Assembly: GCA_023700885.1 (NCBI GenBank)
Contig: JAMPYA010000104.1
Coordinates: 1-7,438, forward strand
Origin: Flavobacteriaceae bacterium
GTDB taxonomy: Bacteria > Bacteroidota > Bacteroidia > Flavobacteriales > Flavobacteriaceae
Reading direction: 5' to 3'
DNA: 7,438 bases
The first letter of the stretch is position 1, and each line of letters opens with the position of its first letter. This document shows positions 5,602 through 7,438 of the stretch, in pieces. The translations under genes were made by a program, and so were the position numbers. The notes beneath the pieces were generated by a model. That model did no database searches, was not told the DNA's origin, and worked only from the letters and a program-made list of their open reading frames with translations.

Positions 5602-6438
5602 ATGAAAACAGATCAACAATTAAAAGAATTAGTAAAGCAAAAATACAGTGAAATTGCCTTACAAGATAAAACAGACAACATGTCATCATGCTGTGGTGCC
5701 GGCGAATGTTCTACCGAAGTGTACAACATTATGAGCGATAGCTATGAAATGCTAGAGGGTTATAATCCTGATGCAGATTTAGGTTTAGGATGCGGCCTTC
5801 CAACAGCTTTTGCCATGATTAAAAAAGGAGATACAGTTATTGATTTGGGTAGCGGTGCGGGTAACGATTGTTTTGTTGCAAGAGCACAAACCGGAGAAAC
5901 AGGAAAGGTAATCGGGGTAGATTTTACACCCATTATGATTGAAAAAGCACGCGAAAATGCCGAAAAAAAAGGTTTTAATAATGTAGAATTTAGATTGGGT
6001 GATATTGAAAAACTACCCATTACTTCTAATGTAGCCGATGTAATTGTAAGTAACTGTGTACTTAATTTAGTGCCTAATAAAAAAGGGGTATTTCATGAAA
6101 TATTCAGAGTATTAAAACCAGGAGGTCATTTTAGTATTTCAGATGTGGTGTTAATTGGCAATTTACCTCTAGAACTTACCCAACAAGCAGAAATGTACGC
6201 TGGTTGTGTAGCAGGTGCTATTCAAAAGGACACTTATTTAGAATTAATTCATGAAAGCGGATTTGAAAACATCATCATCCAAAAAGAAAAATCTATTTTA
6301 CTCCCCGATGATATTCTAAAAAGTTTTCTAAATGAAGAATCAATTTCCTTATTTAAAACCTCTAATACAGGAATTTTCAGTATTACTGTATTTGCCAAAA
6401 AACCTTTAAACTGTGTACCTGGCAATGGTTGTTGTTGA
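5602..6438 (+). CDS. arsM: Arsenite S-adenosylmethionine methyltransferase
   Basis: A 278-residue cytoplasmic class I methyltransferase that uses SAM to methylate As(III), giving methylated and volatile arsenicals. Motif I is VIDLGSGAGNDCFVA (79-93), followed by the SAM-contacting acid in IGVDFTP. The three cysteines needed for arsenite binding and methylation in studied ArsM proteins are recognisable: C64 in LGLGCGLPTA, C152 in SNCVLNL and C202 in YAGCVAGAI; the 50-residue spacing of the last two equals that of the algal enzyme as I recall it. Extra cysteines occur near both ends, in SSCCGAGEC (28-36) and GNGCC (C-terminus). The protein starts MKTDQQLKELVKQKY, typical for the family. The gene lies between arsR and the arsenate reductase gene, with the next gene 28 bp downstream. 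Function is well supported by motifs and context. Confidence 0.95.
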   Translation: MKTDQQLKELVKQKYSEIALQDKTDNMSSCCGAGECSTEVYNIMSDSYEMLEGYNPDADLGLGCGLPTAFAMIKKGDTVIDLGSGAGNDCFVARAQTGETGKVIGVDFTPIMIEKARENAEKKGFNNVEFRLGDIEKLPITSNVADVIVSNCVLNLVPNKKGVFHEIFRVLKPGGHFSISDVVLIGNLPLELTQQAEMYAGCVAGAIQKDTYLELIHESGFENIIIQKEKSILLPDDILKSFLNEESISLFKTSNTGIFSITVFAKKPLNCVPGNGCC

Positions 6439-6466
6439 TTAAAAAAATAATTAAAAAAAATAAACT

Positions 6467-7078
6467 ATGTTATTCCAACCCATCGAAAAAACCTTTATAG
6501 CTTTAAAAACGGATAGTATTTGCAATGAGCGTAAACTAATATTACAACCTTTAATTGATTATATTCAACTTAAAGTGTCTGATAACAAAAATGTAAACCT
6601 CAATTTTATATGTACACATAATTCACGTAGAAGTCATTTATCACAAGTCTGGGCGCAAGCAGCGGCACATTATTACGGTGTAAAAAATGTGTATGCTTAT
6701 TCTGGTGGAACAGAGGCTACCGCATTATTTCCTATGGCAGCTAAAACCTTGAATCAAGCTGGTTTTCAAATTAATACGCTATCAGAAGGTAATAATCCGG
6801 TATACGTTATCAAATATGCAGAAAATGAACATCCAATTATCGGTTTTTCTAAAACTTTTGATCATCATTTTAATCCGGAAGGTGATTTTGCTGCGGTCAT
6901 GACTTGTTCGCAAGCTGATGAAGCTTGTCCATTTATTTCTGGGGCTGAAAAACGTATTCCTGTAAAATATGATGACCCAAAGACATTTGATGATACACCT
7001 TTACAAGCAGAAAAATACCAAGAACGCAGTAACCAAATAGCAACAGAAATGTTGTATGTTTTTTCACAGATAATATAA
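6467..7078 (+). CDS. arsC: Arsenate reductase, thioredoxin-type (low-molecular-weight phosphatase fold)
   Basis: A 203-residue protein that should reduce arsenate to arsenite in the cytoplasm. The P-loop is C49-THNSR-R55 (CX5R). A second pair, C147 and C154 in CSQADEAC, has the C-x6-C spacing of the redox relay C82/C89 in plasmid pI258 ArsC. CPFISG and the catalytic-acid region YDDP (168-171) follow in the expected order. The three cysteines argue for a thioredoxin-coupled reductase rather than a plain tyrosine phosphatase. Differences from classical ArsC (about 131 residues, loop CTGNSCRS) are an N-terminal extension of about 45 residues and a loop reading CTHNSRRSH. Databases may label such proteins protein-tyrosine-phosphatase. 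It lies 28 bp after arsM and upstream of the ACR3 pump gene, which would export its product. Activity is inferred from motifs and context. Confidence 0.85.
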   Translation: MLFQPIEKTFIALKTDSICNERKLILQPLIDYIQLKVSDNKNVNLNFICTHNSRRSHLSQVWAQAAAHYYGVKNVYAYSGGTEATALFPMAAKTLNQAGFQINTLSEGNNPVYVIKYAENEHPIIGFSKTFDHHFNPEGDFAAVMTCSQADEACPFISGAEKRIPVKYDDPKTFDDTPLQAEKYQERSNQIATEMLYVFSQII

Positions 7079-7085
7079 ATAATTT

Positions 7086-7108
7086 TGAATTATGGATGAT
7101 GAATTATG
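7086..7108 (+). repeat. Short direct repeat in the arsC-acr3 gap
   Basis: TGAATTATG occurs at 7086-7094 and again at 7100-7108, a 14-nt step. The rest of the 92-bp gap is low-complexity AT sequence with loosely repeated TAACATTT and TAACTTT units and contains no CG dinucleotide, so no ArsR operator of the type seen upstream. No function can be assigned. Confidence 0.4.
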
Positions 7109-7170
7109 TATCCAACATCTAAATTCTAACATTTGACATTATAACTTTATAACATTTTAACTTCAACAAG

Positions 7171-7438
7171 ATGAAAAAATTAAGTTTTCTCGATAGTTAT
7201 TTAACCTTATGGATATTTATTGCTATGGCTATTGGCGTAGCATTAGGTTATTTTGTTCCTTCATTTCCTTCAATTATTGATTCATTGAGTAGCGGTACCA
7301 CCAATATTCCTATAGCTATAGGATTAATTATAATGATGTATCCTCCTTTGGCTAAAGTAAATTATGCACTCTTACCTAAAGTCTTCAAAAATGTAAAAAT
7401 ATTATCAATTTCATTGGTGTTAAATTGGATAATTGGAC
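7171..7438 (+). CDS. ACR3 family arsenite efflux permease (partial, N-terminus only)
   Basis: The first 89 codons of an inner-membrane arsenite exporter, cut by the right edge. From the ATG at 7171 the protein reads MKKLSFLDSYLTLWIFIAMA, then GVALGYFVPSFP, the strongly conserved ACR3 segment GTTNIPIAIGLIIMMYPPLA, and KVNYALLPKVFKN. Two hydrophobic segments are visible, at about residues 12-30 and 45-60; full ACR3 proteins have ten and are about 350 residues long. ACR3 transports As(OH)3 out of the cell using the proton motive force. It follows arsC by 92 bp, a wider gap than between the other genes after arsM, but in the same direction and without an obvious terminator. It is often called arsB in annotations, but the sequence is ACR3, not the ArsB family. 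Confidence 0.93.
   Translation, partial: MKKLSFLDSYLTLWIFIAMAIGVALGYFVPSFPSIIDSLSSGTTNIPIAIGLIIMMYPPLAKVNYALLPKVFKNVKILSISLVLNWIIG

Noticed and set aside
5760..6020. 86-codon minus-strand open frame inside arsM
   Set aside because: It is antisense to the SAM-binding motif region of arsM, so it is explained by codon bias of the real gene.
6439..6466. A-rich 28-bp gap between arsM and arsC as a terminator or promoter
   Set aside because: It has no stem and no TAnnTTTG element; it looks like an ordinary A-rich translation leader.
1..7438. Search for CRISPR arrays, tRNA or rRNA genes, transposon ends and riboswitches
   Set aside because: No regular spaced repeats, cloverleaf-like sequence, transposase gene or terminal inverted repeats were seen. 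Intergenic regions are all under 140 bp, which leaves little room for a large structured RNA.

Overview
The window looks like chromosomal DNA of a flavobacterium (Bacteroidota, probably Flavobacteriaceae). The DNA is strongly AT-rich. Two gliding-motility ABC transporter genes (gldF, gldG) are recognisable. Candidate promoters match the Bacteroidota pattern (TTG, about 19 bp, TAnnTTTG) rather than the sigma-70 consensus, and most genes lack a clear Shine-Dalgarno site. No rRNA, tRNA, CRISPR array, insertion sequence or phage gene is visible.

Left block, minus strand (about 1-3066): four closely packed genes read leftwards from a divergent promoter region. In transcription order they are a SAM hydroxide adenosyltransferase (DUF62) family protein, a 98-residue antibiotic-biosynthesis-monooxygenase (ABM) fold protein, gldF (ABC-2 permease) and gldG (auxiliary ABC component, cut by the left edge). 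Gaps are 6 and 11 bp, and gldF and gldG overlap by 8 bp, so this is almost certainly one operon. The SAM-dependent enzyme lacks two of the three residues of the catalytic triad described for its family.

Middle block, plus strand (3203-5118): phoH (PhoH-family ATPase, TTG start) and purC (SAICAR synthase), coupled by a 4-bp ATGA overlap. The 136-bp region between the two blocks holds candidate back-to-back promoters and a perfect 17-bp palindrome. A 10-bp inverted repeat at the end of purC may be a weak terminator.

Right block, plus strand (about 5138 to the right edge): an arsenic-resistance operon. It encodes an ArsR repressor, an ArsM arsenite methyltransferase, a thioredoxin-type ArsC arsenate reductase of the low-molecular-weight phosphatase fold with an N-terminal extension, and the start of an ACR3 arsenite efflux permease (cut by the right edge). 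Together they would reduce arsenate to arsenite, then methylate it or pump it out, under ArsR control. Two similar 16-bp operator-like palindromes are present: one covers the -7 element of the arsR promoter, the other lies between arsR and arsM.

I see no wholly new multi-gene system. The best leads are the altered active site of the SAM enzyme linked to gldFG, the paired ArsR operators, the variant ArsC, and the palindrome between the divergent promoters.
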